64,000 nucleotides of DNA. Source: Dendrolimus kikuchii. Lineage: Eukaryota > Arthropoda > Insecta > Lepidoptera > Lasiocampidae. The stretch lies in assembly GCA_019925095.2 (NCBI GenBank), contig CM034411.1, positions 16,795,237 through 16,859,236 on the forward strand, given 5' to 3'. This document shows positions 1 through 12,500 of this stretch, piece by piece (position 1 is the first letter of the stretch; each line of letters opens with the position of its first letter). A program made the translations under genes and the position numbers. Under the pieces are notes generated by a model that saw only the letters and a list, made by a program, of their open reading frames with translations, was not told the origin of the DNA and did not search any database.

Positions 1-300
1 GGAAAGCTGGTAAACAGGCAGAGTGCCCACCTAATAGTAAAAGGTTACCGTCGGCTATAGACGTTTGCAACACCAATGGCGAAGGTAATGCTGTACCAGC
101 CTTTAGGGTGGAACAAAGAGGATAAGACAGGGGGATGAGTTAGAGGGATCAGAGGGACGGGAGCAATGGAATAGAGAGGACGGTATATGGGGATTCGATT
201 AGGGGATAGGATTGGGGTTATTGGGTAAAGGAGAGAGCGGGGGGGGGGGGGGACACTAGGAGGATCATCGGAAGTTTCACTCATCGCTCGAAGCACCATT
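1..300. repeat. diverged lepidopteran retroposon fragment with G-homopolymer
   Basis: The stretch with GGTTACCGTCGGCTATAGAC and GTTTGCAACACCAA is a diverged relative of the ~310-bp poly(A) retroposon that recurs later in the window (for example at 27308 and 41799). A run of about 13 G lies near 240. It sits in an Eps8 intron. Confidence 0.5.
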
Positions 301-443
301 AGTTCAAGAATGATTATTTCACTTCGATATTCTAGTTTGGTATTACATCGATAGAGCTATCCTTAATAGCTGTAACCAAGGCAATCATTTCTGTTGTTGC
401 TGTACCGGTATTGTGTGCCGATTGCATTAGGAGCGGCATGTAC

Positions 444-587
444 CTGGTAGTGCGTGTAGATGGGGTTCGGGTAGAGGTGCGGCGAGGCGGGCGGCGAGAA
501 GGCGGGCGCGACGATGGTGTGCGGCACGTGCGCCGTCACGCCGCGGCGGTTGCGCGCCTTCCACCACTTGCGCGAGTCGTCCAGCAC
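444..587 (-). CDS. Eps8: Eps8 exon: second half of SH3 domain
   Basis: A 48-codon exon in phase 0 at both ends, acceptor CCCCCGCAG, donor CAG|GTACAT. It reads VLDDSRKWWKARNRRGVTAH and then VPHTIVAP. This carries the SH3 'ILDDxxxWWKxRN...GxVPxNI' signature, including the double Trp and the conserved Pro. A Pro/Tyr-rich linker follows. The next exon lies beyond the left edge. Confidence 0.93.
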
Positions 588-3500
588 CTGCGGGGGAGGG
601 CGCGGCGGTGAGTGGCGGGGGCAAGCGCCGACGGCGGGCCACAGGGAGCTGCACTCACCTCGAGGTACTCCCCCCTGACGACGGTGAGCTCCTTGTCGTT
701 GTTGGCGGTGCGCGGGTAGGTGACGCGCACGACGCGGCCGCCGCGCGCCGCCACGCCGCGCGCCCACGCCTCGCCCAACTCCTCTAAAACATCCGGACGA
801 ATCATAATAACTATCAATAATACAGCACACGATTTTGGCAACGAAACCAGTCTAATTCTCGCAACGACACCGCGGCCCCCATTCTTATACCCATATCCAT
901 CTATCATAATATCATCATATCTATCTAGTACTGAGTGAATATCATTAAATATCTTATCATTGTATGAATAACTAGTTATAGCCATTTTTTACTAGCATTG
1001 TCTTCGTAGCTTTGAGGTTTAGATTGAAGGCAGGGAAATGTATTGCGGCGGATTGAGAATCTTCTTTGTTGAATACGATTAAAACGGTTCTTACCCTCAT
1101 CGCGATCTGCCCTGTAGGGGGGCTCCCTGTCAGGGGAGGACGCCGCAGAGCCGGAGTCCTCACGCCCCATGGTCGGCCGCGTGTTTCTGAAAATACACAA
1201 CCAATATTGTATTTCCACCTAGCGATATAGCTTACGCGAATGTATCAGGTCATACCACAAATAACTAGCATGAAAGAATAATATTAACTTTTAACATACT
1301 GGAATACGACATAAACTTCCAGATTCCTAAATAATTGAACTGTTTTTGAAGACTTTAATAACGGAGTAACCTATTGCGGCACTATGGCCGCCGTCGACCT
1401 CCGTGCCTCTATGGACTTGAACACTGTTTTTATCTCGATAACCAGTATATCATATTATTAAAGTTTCTTAGGGGTAACAATCAGACAGTAAAATTCATTG
1501 ATAGTAATAAAAAATAAATATAATAAAATATTTACAATTTAATCCAATCTAACAAACAGAAGCTGGCGACTGGACTACAGAAAGGCAAAGCTATGAAATC
1601 CCTATTAATATTATAAGTGCGTAAATAATAAGTTTTCACGGAAAAACTATTTGCCCAATTTGGCTAAAATTCGGTATATATGTAATTTTAATACCGGGAG
1701 TGGACAAGAGATAGTTTTCATCCCGGATAATGGGATAGATTTTGGGGTAGATTTATGTAAAGGTTATCCCAGAAAGTAGGATAGGTTTTTCTTTATGATT
1801 AGCCATTTTCGTCATTTCGATCATTTCTGTCATAGTTGTCATTTATGTAGTTTACAGATTGACGGGGGATAGATAAATAAAACTAGCACAGATTGAAATA
1901 GGGGATGGAAAGTTTGTATCGGAGACCAATCATTTCTCAAGTTTATAGACAAAAATTTATCATCAATCATCATCTATAAAAAAATGCGATAGTGACTCGA
2001 TCTGTCTATCTGTTCAGTTTTCACAGAAGAAGAAGAAATACTTGGAATACTGGATCGGTTTTGCTGTAATTTTATTTAAATGTAGTTTTAATACCGAAAA
2101 CGGACACCAATACTTTTCAAGCCGGGAGATGGGATAGTTTGCGAATGTTCCGGGGACAAATAGCACTAACATAAATGGTTAATACAATGTAACCCGTATT
2201 AACGCCTGCTCTTCAAACAAGAGGCACGCACTTGAGTTTGACCTGGGTAAACTCTGGTCGATTGTACATACATACATAACTTCACGCCAGTTCCCTTGCG
2301 GGGTAGGCTCGAACCACAGAGCGCCATTCAGGCTTATTCTTACACACCTTACTTACTTCTTTGACATTCATAACTCTTGTCATGCACGCTCGTCTGTTCT
2401 TAAGGCTCCTGACATCACCTTCTGCTAGTACACGATCAATTTGATCATGGAAGGTGTGTCGTGGCCTTCCACGAATTCTGCATCCATCCACTTTTGCGTT
2501 GTATATCTGTTTAGTCTTTCTTTCATCATGCATTTCTTTTTCCACCGGGGCATTCCTTTCCTTACCTTCACCCCGACACTCTCTTTCAGACCAACTCTCT
2601 TTCTTACTTCGGTATTACGAACGCGGTCCGCGAGCGTCACTCCGCAGATTTTGCGCAGTGCTCGCATCTCGACCGCGTTTACTCTACTTTTATGCTCTCT
2701 CTTCCATACCCAACTCTCGCTTCCATACATGAGCGTAGGTACCCGCACCGCGTTGTGTATGGCAAGCTGAGGTTCTTAGCGCCTAGAAGTTTACCTAACG
2801 CTCCATTCACAGTCCATTAATCGCTGGTCGATTGTAATAACAAGTATATTGTGTAAGTACAATTAAGCATGCAGAGGATGGAAGCAGATGGTGTGGGTGT
2901 TTTTATACCTGGTGTAGGGCACGTACTGGTCGTTGTAGAGCTCAGGCTCGTCCCTGTCATAGCCCCCAAAGTGGGGGGCGAGGGCTTCGGGCCGGTCCGG
3001 GGCGCCGCGGCCGAGCGGGCTGGCGGGACCCACGGGGCTGGCGTCACTGCGCCGCGGGGAGGACCTGCACCAGGGGGGGACAAACACCACATGCTCAAGC
3101 GACACGAATCACAACACAATCATGGCACACGACAAGAGGACGTCACGCCCGTCATCAGTGAAATGGGGTACACGAGGAAACCTACCTTCGCAACGGCTGG
3201 TCGTCGACCTGGTAGTCGGGTGTCCACCCGTCCATGAACACTGGCTGGTAGGGGGGGATCGCTGTCTTCCATTGCTCCCTATACAAGCATACATTTTAAA
3301 TAGAAAACATAATTATCGTAATGGGTTTATTGCGAGTCTATTCATAGGAATAGACTCGCAAGACCTTTAAGCAAACCGTCTGCTTATTTTACTGCTATAG
3401 AGCAGTCAAACAGGCATACGGTTTGCTTAAAGGCTTCTGTGGTTGAGCGGGTTAAGCCTTTGCTGGCTTACTTCACTGCAACGCCGAGGCTCCGGGTTCG

Positions 3501-6500
3501 ATTCCTTGCTTGGTAAATTTCGAAAACGATTTTTTTCTGTTATTTAGGTACTATGGTTTGTGTTCATAACATATAAGCACTAAACAGAAACACTACACTG
3601 ATTTTACAAACAAATCTTATTTTTTTTTTTTATTGGACTTGACTTTATGTTGTTGGTCCGAAGACCTTACAACTTTACCGGGGTTTTTGGAGCGAGTGCC
3701 TTCGCGAAGCGGGGGGCAACTTGCTCGAGGGAGCTCCCTAAGGAGTTTTGCCTCGGCTGGACTGTTGCCATGAGAGGGGGATGAATTTAATGATGCCCAC
3801 CATAGGGCGACACAAAGCACTAATTGAGAACGGGCGACGGGTAATATAAAGCCCGAGGGGAAGGATTCCGGCGGGCCGGGATCGCTGGTTTGCGGCGGCC
3901 TACGCTATCTTACTGCCGTTTCGCAACGTGTTATGGCTGGGAGAGAAGAAACGGCGAAAGAAACTTCCCAGCAACACGCCTAGTCTATCCTGTGGGGGGG
4001 CTATGTCTCCTAGCGTCCCTCGCAGGGACGTGGAGAGATCTTGATTGGCGGCACCTGAGACGCCGCCGTCTGTGTCTGTCTGTCCGTGCCTGCCAGCCTG
4101 CCGTCCTAACCGCGGGCGGGCTGATCCGGGCCAGCCGTTTTGTGATAACGTCGACCCTGTCCGTGAGGACGTTACGCGGTCGTCGCACGAGAGCCTTTCG
4201 CCGAGGCTTATAATCGGACGCGGACACGATGAGTGGATTTCGATGGTGCGGCGCGAGATCGAAATACTACAAATCTTATTATTTGATTAACAGGCAATAT
4301 TAACCATCTCATAAATCAAAGCATAGCACAGTACAAAATTAGTCAACGCCATCTATAGACGAATGACGAAACTATATAGGTATAAATGTATTACAAATCC
4401 TAACAGGTTGGGTGTTTGGGATCTGCCCCAGAGTAATCCGTAGTGTATGACCCATAACACAAGCGTAATCTGCTTAATTTGGGAATATACGATTTGTGTG
4501 TTTGTTTTTACAACATCAGAGGCGTTAGCAACGCGTTGCCGGCATCGATACAAGGTTATGCTCGTAGCTTCTTTCTTAAATGACTCCATGTGTCCTCTGA
4601 GTGGTTAATATACGCGAAATGTACTAGAGATCTGTAGCGAAGTTAAGCGTGGTAGCTCAAGGAAATGTGGGTGGACATTTCATCGATGACAAGCGATGCC
4701 GTTGCAGAAGTGACGCGTCAGATTAAAAAAAATCTCGAAACACTCCACATTGTATAGACGGTAAAACACGCAAAGCCACGCAGTCTTTCTGTAGGCTGAG
4801 GTTGCCATCTGTTACTTTGCAATATTCGGCAACACCAACGATGTGTTGCTAGATGGACTTGAAGGGCTGTATGTTATCCGTTTATCCGTGCAGGAACGGA
4901 GAAAGAATACAATTTCATGTGGCCAGGCGGCCTGTCGTAAGAGGCGACAAAACAACCAACAGCCAGGTGGTAGGGCATTTGCCCGACTGGTTGGCTACCA
5001 CCCATGGTCTAAAACATGTCGCCATAACAACCTTGAGTTATGTTCCGGCATTAGTGACCAGGTTCCAGTCTCCTTTAAGTGAGCAGCAGCGTATTTGGCA
5101 CTACAAATGTCCATGGTGTTGCAAATGTCCATAGGCGATGGTAACCGCTTTCCATCAAGTGGGCTGTCTGCTGAACTCCTGCAATAAAAAAATTTAAAAA
5201 AATTAAGCGGTTGTCCAATTTATGGATGCGAGCAGTACTCCATCCGCCGCTTCGTGGAGCGCAAGTCTATACCACGGACTAAATAACTCCAACCTTCTTG
5301 AAGGTAAATTTAGCATGGGGCTACTATAATATTAATATTATTATAATAAAATATATAAATATAAATTTCACTTGATTTTTAGTTATTTGAATGTCTGTTC
5401 TGTTTTTACGGCCTTTCATATTTTTAAGGCTTTTTGAAATTTTTAATTAAAAGCGAAGTTGAAATTCTCCTATACTAGAAAATATTAGTTTCTGATTCGA
5501 AATCGCATTACGATTTAAATAATTGGTTATTTTTAATTAAATATTCCGATTTTTGAACCGGTTTTTAATTATAATTTTACTTTGTTAAGGATCTATACGA
5601 TGTCGAAGGTGATGTTACGAAGCATGTATTTGGTTCGTTCTGTTTTATCGATACAATCAGTGTCCGCGTGATGGCCCCCGGATTAGCCGCCGAATTCCGC
5701 TACACATGTTGGGTTTATCTGATAAGGCGATCTATTTATAGGCAAAGGTGTTTACATCAGTGCCGGATTCAGGCTGGCTGCTCTAGGCTCCGTTTGGACT
5801 GCCGTCCTCTTTAGTTCCATGTTGTAATCTTCATGTCTGTCTGGTTGTCCCCCTGTCTTTCTAAGTCACAGATATTGAACTCGGAAACTACAGCGGTTAC
5901 ATGAGTAAAGTTTGACAAGAACGTGTAGTCTGTTCAGTTACTTGGGCTTAGCGCCAGATGACTATGTAGTAAGTCGCAAAAATAGTAAAAATTAGGAGTG
6001 ACCGCCATACATTTTTTTTTTCAAGCCTTAGTCAGTAGCTTGTAGTCGTCAATGCTATTATTGTTCCATTGAAAAATTTTATATGTGTATAATATAAGTA
6101 TATTCAATACCTGAATTATTTAATAATCAAATTAATCCGATTGAATTATAGAATTTGAGTTATCTTTACATTTTTCGTAGATTCCGGACCTCACGAGGCC
6201 TATACCCAAATCCAGCACTGATTTATATATATTTAATTAGAGTATTAAAAGAAAATATTTTAAATTTATGTTAGGATTGGTGTAAAGTTCAGTGCGGCCA
6301 CAGTGTTGCACACGCGTTTCATAAGGCCCAGTATCCACTTCTTATTCAGGACACGTGGATTTAAACAATGACGGAAGAGTGTGAACCGCTTGGCCACTTT
6401 TCTGACCTAATGTTCGCTATAATTACCACAAAAATAGCTTTCTTATGGAGACAACGTGTAATTATTTTTTAATACAAAATTGTACCATTTTAGTTTAGAG

Positions 6501-9500
6501 TATTTAAATATCGGCAAGGAATAGAAACTTGTTGTTTTCCATTCCTTAATTGATTCAGGTTTTGATATTGCGTTATCGAGCCATCATAATCAAGATCCAG
6601 CCTTTAGATAATGATCACTCGATTGAATTCGTAATCGCTAATGTTTATCAGGTGGGCATATTATGAGGGTGATTCACGTGACGTACCTGGGTATCAGCCA
6701 GGCGTCGCCCAGCGAGTGCCACAGCTCGGTCTCCTTGCTGGTGACGCAGTTGGCGAGCAGGTTGAGGGCGTCGCGGGTGAGCAGCGGCTGTACGACGCGC
6801 GCCGGCAGCCGCCCGTCGGCCACGTCCTGCGCGGCGTCCACGATCAGCGCCAGCGGCGTGAACAGGAAGTGCACCAACTCGGGCGCGTTCGGGTCGTGGA
6901 TGTGTGCGCGTAGCCGCGCGAGCAGGTTGAACGACAACTTGAACTTCTGCAGCACGTCGACGAAGTCGCGCTCGGGCGGCGGCCGCGTGCGCAACGCGAG
7001 CATCCCCTCGCCGGCGGCGGCGCGCTTGCCGCCCCGCGAGCGCCGTCGCCGCTCCAGCTCGCGCGACGCCGCCGCCGCGTGCTGCAGCCGCGCGATGAAC
7101 TTCTCGATATCGTCGAAACACCGGTTCAGGATCGCGATGTCCTGCTCGTAGAGCCGCTCGCTGCCGGTCGAGGAGGCGTCGTCGCCGCCGGTCTCGCCGC
7201 CGGATCCGCCGCGGCCCAGCTGCGCGGACATTTGCTGCGAACACACGCGGAAGGTTAAGCACTTAGCGCATTCGAATGGTTATCGATGAGGGCCCGTGAC
7301 ACTCACGACGAGCACAGCCTCCCATTGCTGCCGCGAGTACGTGTGGTAGAGGCGCTCCATGTCGCGGCTGGCGGCCTCTCCGCCCGGACGTTGGTGCGTC
7401 AATGCGGCCGCTCCGGCACGCTTATCTGCGCGATTATCGCCGCCGACGCTGGCGTCAACACAGCGTGTGCGGCTCGTTTCGATATAAACACAATGGCCAA
7501 TATACAAACACCGCACCATATACTCATCTCTCTTTTTTTTCCACTTTATCCCAAGCATTGGGGATCTACCTATATACAATTTATCTTTGCTTCCATATTC
7601 GTCTATTCTGGCGTAGGTCCGCAGTCACGTGACAAATGATCATTTCATCTTTCACATATAAACAAATATTTATTTACTTTTAGTTATTCTGTATATGGAG
7701 AAGTAAAAATGTGCTGTAATTATAGAATCAATGACATTAACAATTAGCCAACGTAGTATTATCTATATCCGCGAGATTAGTGCTTATCGTGGTTCTTTCT
7801 TTTTACCACATTTGGATTTATTAAATGACGTCTGCGACGATGGGTTCACTGATGTCCACGACGATTGGATACATTCCAAATAGCAAGCTCGTGTTCTGAT
7901 TCCAAGCACAGAATAGGAGTTAAAGTGTGACGTCACTTTGAGTAGAAACAAAACCGCTCAACATTCACGCTTTCAACTTTACCGCACAAGAACGACTTCT
8001 AACATTTATGTATACGAGGACAATGACCTAGACTCAGTATTTTATTATAGTCATGAGGAACTGTGGGTAGAATACAATAGAATAACTAAGTTTCCTTTTA
8101 TTATATCAGTACTATTAGTTTATAAATTCATTATTGTTAAGTGTGTCTATGAGTGACGCTCGCGGACCGCGTTCGTAATACCGAAGTAAGAAAGAGAGTT
8201 GCTCTGAAAGAGAGTGTCGGGGTGAAGGTAAAGAAAGGAATGCCGGAGCATTGTTTCGGGCATGTGGAAAGAATGCATGATGAAAGAATGACTATACAGA
8301 ATTATACAATGCAAAAGTGGACGACACACCTTCCATGATCAAATTGATCGTGTACTAGCAGAAGGTGATGTCAGGAGCCTTAAGAACAGACGAGCGTGCA
8401 TGACAAGAGTTATGTATGTGAAAGAAGCAAGCGAGGTGTGTAAGAATAAGCCTGAATGGCGCTCTGTTGATCGTGCCTAACCCGCAAGGGAACTGGCGTG
8501 AAATTATGTATGTATGTATGTGTCTATGAGTCCATCTGGAACTGTACAATGTTTACGGATGGCGAGATGCACGAAATAATTGTAGTTCGGTTGAGAAGTG
8601 ATATGTACCGCATCCCCAATAAACCTATGTACTTTGAATAACTATTGCTTACTATTGTTTGTTTATTGTTTTCTGTTGAGTAGTTCTATTCTATTAATAT
8701 CAAATGCCTCTCGTTTGCGCATCGCGTATTCAAATGAATGGTATAAATGTCCACGTAATTAATAAATTATAATGATAAGTGCAATAGCAGCGCGATAAGG
8801 TCCATCTTTATTACTTGTAATGTATAATAATGAAACCCATTCTCGGAAAGTAAGCAATCGTTTTATTATGAATACATAAACACGCTCATCAGCATTTGCT
8901 TTATCTATATAAAGGCAATAATCATATTGCACTAAAAATGTTGTGTTATATTACAATACGAAAAATTTAAACTAATAAAAGAGGCAGATCTACGACAGCT
9001 TGCGAAATATTTTTTTCTTGCATTTCTATTGAAGTTGAGAGGAAGAAGTGTACTCGTCTGTCGTGTAATGTCGGCCTCACTAAAAATATCTAGCGATTTT
9101 GTAAGTAGACATTTATTTTTTCATTCACGTCGATATTAACAGATGGTGTTGATAGTAGCAGTCTAGTTGATACACTGCTGTATCTTTGTTGGATATGTAT
9201 TTTTTACAAAATCATGTTTTAGTGATAAATAACATGTATAGACATGAATTATAATGTGTCTGCAGACCGCAGGCCATAACAATGGCCCGGACTCTTGGAG
9301 GGCTTGCGTGGCCCCTTAACAAATGTAATTTCAATGTGACGTGATACTGACCGGCGATTATCCCTGCCTACACTATTTAAAAATGCACCCAAAGACAAGC
9401 CCCGGTTAGTGTAGGACTATTGTAGGCAATGAGAACAAAAGGTACCGGGCTATTGGGATGAACTGCTAGTGGAACTACGGATCGGGGACTATAGCGTCTG

Positions 9501-12500
9501 CCCGTCGCAATGTTCAAGGAACATGGATAAAATGGGCAGACAGTGACTCGCCACTCATTGCATGGGCCACTAAAAGTGCCGCACGAGATTGGTGAGGGGC
9601 AACATGGGTGTGAGTGACTAAGGGGTGTGGAGAGGTGGGCTGCAGGTTTACCGAAGCTACTTCCGACGTTATGCCATTTATCACTTCTACCCCTGGAGTT
9701 TGAGTCCTAGCTCTAGGGGACTCCACTTCGTGCCGGATGGCTAAGTTAAGCACGGAGGCCTTGCCTTGGCCCCCCGAAGTCGATTCCGAGGTATCCCCTT
9801 GCGGGTCGAATTATAGTTATTATTGAAATACCAAACCTAAAAGTTTGACAGTTTTTTTTTAATAAAATGTGCCACATAAAATTCCAAACCCGATTGCAGC
9901 GCCACCTACCGAGTCCAATTGTGAATCTAAACCATCTTCGAATCCACTTGAACACACAAAAAAATTCATTCAAATCGATCCAATCATTTAGGAGGAGTTC
10001 ACTGTCAACACACGTACAGAAGAATTATACATACATACATACATACATAACTTCACGCCAGTTCCCTTGCGGGGTAGGCACGAACAACAGAGTGCCATTT
10101 AGGCTTATTCTTACACACCTCACTTGCCTCTTTGACATTCATAACTCTTGTCATGCAAGCTCGTCTGTTCTTAAGGCTCCTGACATCACCTTCTGCTATT
10201 ACACAATCAATTTGATCATGGAAGGTGTGTCGTGGCCTTCCACGACTTCTGCATCCATCCACTTTTGCATTGTATATCTGTTTAGTCATTTTTTCATCAT
10301 TTCATCAGAAGAATTATATATATATAAAGGTATATATATACCAACAGAGGTACTCCAGAGGTGTAGATTGGGTCTTGGGGCCGTTCTACATATGTGGAGA
10401 TTACAATATTAATTAGGGCTCGTTTCGTTCGTTTCATCACTAGGCACCCCATAATCTGTACAATTTGTAATCGCTAAGCAATCGATACAAAAGTAGACTT
10501 AATGAAATAACTATGATTGCGGGTTGATTTGACCATCTCAACATTTTACTCCAGAGCTGAAAGTCCGCTTTCGTTATGTTTACACTTTATTTCTGAACCA
10601 GAATCGAAATCCAGTGACAGCGCAATATGAGACAGACACCAACAGCAATCTATTTGAGGGTTATGAGCAGTGCACACCTGTCTCCGGGGGCGGTCGTCGT
10701 TCTCCCTCTCCCGCTCGCGCTCCCGCTCCCTCTCGATGACGAAGTCCCTCCCGCCTTCCACGGAGCCCTCCCGAGCCCCGCCCCTGCAACAATCACACAA
10801 AAGCCCATGTGAGATATTACGTCAATATTATTTGTGAACCTGAAATTCTTTGGATTTGTAATAATGTGCACACGGGTAATGTCAAAGAGTTTCTCGTGAT
10901 CAGAACCGATCAGGCTGGCTCGGCTCCTATTTCGCCCAACATATAAGTATCGTCTTACAGCGCGGCAATGCAGCCAGCCTTCTGGGCACGCTCCCCGCTA
11001 GCAGTGATCTGCTACATAATGTACTTTAATTTTAATTATTTACTTTATTTCCATTTAAATTCAAATTTATTTCTTCAATACATAGTAAACATATTAATAT
11101 TAATTAAAAATCTAAAATATCCTATAAATATACCTAACTTAAAAATATATATAATAGTAAAAAAACTAAAATTAAAATAAAACCTATATTAAAGCCCGTC
11201 CAGCCCCACCAGACCACTGTCGCTGGGCATTGTACCTAGAAGGCTGGCAGCATTACCTCGCTGGATACAAAGGCTAATCCTTTGAGCGAGGTAAGCTCCA
11301 GCCTTCCGGTCTCCTGTTTTGTCGACTAGGCGTTTTTTTATTGATTTTAAATGATTTGTGGGCATTTGGCCCCCATGGGCCCAAAGTCTCCACTCCAAAC
11401 GGCTCAAATATGTAACCTGTTCCAAGGGTTACATATTTGAGCCGTTTGAGGTTTTCGGCAGAAGTGGCAGTGCGACCGGCCCCAACTTTGGACTCCTGGA
11501 GATGAGAAGGCGCCAGTGTGTCGACACAGGTAACGTCCCACACACGCGGCCTTCCCAAGCTCCAGGGAATTAAAATCATACCGTCGGGCCTCTTGCCATC
11601 GTCGCGGATCAGGTCGTTCGGTTCGAGAACGGCTGGCACGTCGGCGCTGACAAGAGCCCGACGTATTATATGGTTGAGGCCGGCATGTCGCGGAATTCTG
11701 CCTGCGCTTCTACCACACGATAGGCCATGATGGCCAAGCCGGTCGACAGCCCGGCCGCAGCGACAGTTGTGTGGTTCACAGCAATTTGCCCCAAGACGAA
11801 GGCAGATTGCTGACCTGAATGTGGCTCCATTAGCGTTCCTATAGAAGGTGACGGTAGGGCCTGCATCCAAAGTCCTGATTCCCATACAGAGGTAGCTAAA
11901 AGACGGGCTCGATCTGCAGAACTAATCGACGTTTCCAATAGTTTTTTACGTGACAGTTCACAGATCGGCCCGTCCCAGGACCTCTGTATAGAGGGGACAA
12001 TGGGCAGACTGCTACCCGGACAAACCACCAGCCAAGCATTCCTGGCTTCAGTTGATAGTGATGGCTCCAAGTCTGCATGAAGTATTTCTTGAACAATTTT
12101 TTTGGTGCTATGTACTGAAGACAGGAATGCTGGAAGGGCCACGCTCGAAATTTTGCGTACACCCAGACCACCAAACCTCACTGGTAGCGTGGCTTGGGTC
12201 CAGATGCGTTCTTGTAGGTCAATGTTCAAAACGTTGATGAGAGTATCTTTTACGATGTCGTCAAGTGCCTGTAAAATTACTGGATGCTTCCAGAATTGGC
12301 AACATCGTAAAAAATGTGTGAATTTTGGAACAAATGAACAAAAATTATTTACTTTATATTTCAAACTTTAACTGTCTTATAATTAAGATGTCTTTATTGT
12401 CCTAAAATTATAAGGTAATACAAGCGATCGCCAGCCTTTCGACTGTATCCCTATATTCCAGAGAAACTACGTCGTTTATTAGGATACAAAATATCCATGC

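Noticed and set aside
3434..3510. Functional tRNA gene
   Set aside because: A and B boxes are present but no cloverleaf with paired acceptor and anticodon arms; the same head recurs with a SINE body at 19937.
3890..4290. Plus-strand and minus-strand GC-rich frames as exons
   Set aside because: They lie inside a retroposon bounded by poly(A) and a 12-bp target duplication.
9514..9753. Eps8 missing exon
   Set aside because: Lies within a repeat shared with 48.3 kb and lacks matching splice phase.
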